A DNA stretch of 64,000 nt from Cacajao melanocephalus (lineage: Eukaryota; Chordata; Mammalia; Primates; Pitheciidae): contig CAUYLG010022243.1 of NCBI GenBank assembly GCA_963573385.1, positions 62,001 through 126,000 of the forward strand, given 5' to 3'. Numbering within the stretch: position 1 is the first letter of the stretch; every line of letters begins with the position of its first letter. Positions 62,399-64,000 of the stretch are shown piece after piece. The notes beneath the pieces are model-generated. The model was not told the origin of the DNA. It saw only the letters and a program-made list of their open reading frames with translations, and ran no database searches. Made by a program: the position numbers and the translations under genes.

Positions 62399-63665
62399 TT
62401 GTACATATCGTTTCATCACCCAGGTTTTAAGCCCAGTACCCAAAGTTATCTTTTCTGCTCCCCTCCTTCCTCCTATCCTCCATCCTCAAGTAGGCCCCAG
62501 CATCTGCTGTTCCTCCTCTCTGTGTCCATGTGTTCTTATCTTTTAGCTCCCATTCATAAGTAAGAACATGTGGTATTTGGTTTTCTGTTCCTGCATTTGT
62601 TTGCTAAGGATAATAGCCTCCAGTTTCAACCATGTTTCTACAAAAGACATGATCTTGGTTTTTTTTTGACTGCATAATATTCCGCAGTGTGTATGTACCA
62701 CATTTTCTTCATCCAATCTGTCATTGATAGGCATTTAGGTTGATTCCACATCTTTGCTCTTGTGAATAGTGCTGCAATGAAACTTTGCAGCCATATGTCT
62801 TTATGGCAGAACGATTTATATTCCTCTGGGCATATACCCAGTGATGGAATTGCTGGGTGAAATGGTGGTTCTGCTTTTAGCTCTTTGAGGAATTGCCAGA
62901 CTACTTTCCATATGGTTAAACTAAATTACACTCCCACAAACAGTGTAAAGTGTTTTTTTCCCTCTGCAACCTCACCAGCATCTGTTATTTTTTTGACTTT
63001 TTAATAATCATTCTGATTTGTGTTGAGATGGTATCTCATTGTGGTTTTGATTTGCATTTCTCTAATGATCAGTGATATTGAACTCTTTTTTCATATACTA
63101 GTTAGTGGCATGTATGTTTTCTTTTGAGAAGTGCCCATGTTCTTTGCCTACTTTTAAATGGGGTTGTTTGTTATTTTCTTCTAAATTTGTTTAAATTCTT
63201 CATATATACTTTGTCAGGTGCATAATTTGCAAACATTTTCTTCCATTCTGTAGATTGTCTGTTTACTCTGTTGATAGTTTCTTCTGCTGTGCAGAAGCTC
63301 TTAGGTTTAGTTAGACCTCACATGTCAATCTTTGGCTTTTGTTGTGATTGCTTTTGGTGTCTTTGTCATGAAATCTTTGTTTGTTCCTATGTTCACGATG
63401 GTATTGGTTAGGTTGTCTTCCAGAGTTTTCATAGTTTTGGGTTTTATATTTAAATCTTTAATCCATCTTGAGTTGATTTTTACATATGGTATAAGAAAGG
63501 AGTCCAGCTTCAATCTTCTGCATATGGCTAGCCAGTTATCTCAGCACTATTTGTTGAATAGGGATTTGTTTACCCATTGCTCGTTTTTGTCAGCTTTGTT
63601 GAAGATCTGATGGTCATAGATGTGTGGCCTTATTTCTGGGCTCTCTATTCTGTTTCATTGGTTTC
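62399..63665 (-). mobile_element. L1 (L1PB/L1PA-like) 3' portion, antisense
   Basis: The plus strand is the reverse complement of the L1 3' UTR and ORF2 end: 'tttcatcacccaggttttaa', 'cattcataagtaagaacatg', 'gtgaatagtgctgcaatgaa', 'tctgggcatatacccagtga', 'gatggtatctcattgtggtt', 'tctgctgtgcagaagctctt' and 'ctctattctgtttcattggt'. ORF2 is broken by stops and indels. Its 5' continuation is inverted (see next entry). Confidence 0.93.
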
Positions 63666-63667
63666 CA

Positions 63668-64000
63668 GCTAATAACTTCAGCAAAGTTGCAGGATACTAA
63701 ATCAACGTACAAAAATCACTAGCATTCCTATATACCAACAACAGCCAAACCAATATCCAAATCTAGAAAGGCAATCTCATTCACAATTGCCATGAAAAGA
63801 ATAAAAAACCTAGGAAAACAGCTAACTGGGGGGAAAGTGAAAGATCTCTAAAATGAGAATTAAAAAACACTACTCAAAGAAATCAGAGAAGAGACAAACA
63901 AATGAAAAAACATTCCATGGTCATGGGTAGAAAGAATCAATATCATTAAAACGGCCATACTCCTCAAAGCAATTTACAGATTCATTGCTATTTCTATCAA
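63668..64000 (+). mobile_element. L1 ORF2 segment in inverted orientation (5' inversion of the same insertion)
   Basis: From 63,668 the plus strand is sense ORF2 ('gctaataacttcagcaaagt', 'caaaaatcactagcattcct', 'caatctcattcacaattgcc', 'aaaaaacattccatggtcat', 'acagattcattgctatttct'), opposite to the adjoining L1. This ORF2 piece normally lies a few hundred bases upstream of the breakpoint at about 63,660. It runs off the window. Confidence 0.88.

Noticed and set aside
63325..63610. Open frames on both strands
   Set aside because: They lie inside antisense L1 ORF2; the minus-strand one is a piece of decayed ORF2.

Overview
The window is nuclear DNA from a primate, most likely human or a close ape. 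The evidence is the mix of repeats: about fifteen Alu elements or fragments on both strands, a THE1-type LTR, primate-age L1 pieces, and older mammalian repeats (MIR, L2, MLT1, L1M, MER1, MER2, Tigger). The DNA is AT-rich and looks like intergenic or deep intronic sequence. I found no protein-coding gene, no rRNA or tRNA gene, no CRISPR array and nothing bacterial or phage-like. The longest open frames reach about 130 codons. None shows a recognisable domain, and several lie in Alu, L1 or L2 sequence. Family names are from memory of consensus sequences, so class-level calls (Alu, L1, L2, MIR, MaLR, ERV LTR, hAT, Tigger) are firmer than subfamily names.

Layout. 0-4.4 kb: a candidate antisense retrosequence, an Alu piece, a solo LTR with a 4-bp target duplication, a ~1.1 kb formerly CpG-rich MER52-like LTR, and an old L1 3' end. 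4.4-11.7 kb: mostly unassigned, with one LTR-like repeat and a doubled MER2 head around an L1 scrap. 11.7-17.7 kb: a primate L1 3' end, a possible ERVK-type LTR piece, a hAT element, a THE1 LTR, an Alu arm, and L2 sequence broken up by an MLT1 LTR. 17.7-29 kb: mostly unassigned, with two Alus, a hAT element and a 118-bp tandem duplication. 29-41 kb: several LTRs, four Alus and MIRs. 41.1-42.2 kb: a long antisense L2 with decayed reverse-transcriptase sequence. 44-52.3 kb: Alus, MIRs and an L2 interrupted by an Alu and an MLT1/MST LTR. 54.8-59.3 kb: a dense nest in which an Alu and a MER1 sit inside an old L1, beside a second MER1 copy and a Tigger-type element. 60-64 kb: an LTR, an L1 3' UTR, two Alus and an L1 with an inverted 5' segment running off the window.

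No genes act together here. What can be read is a history of insertions, with target-site duplications that can be checked, plus a few small rearrangements. The most notable is an exact 31-bp sequence shared by an Alu right arm (24,654-24,684) and non-Alu DNA 3.2 kb away (27,870-27,900), which looks like a templated insertion. Others are a cluster of short direct and inverted repeats right beside a MER1 copy (55,511-55,598) and the L1 twin-priming inversion near 63,665. I saw no new biological system.
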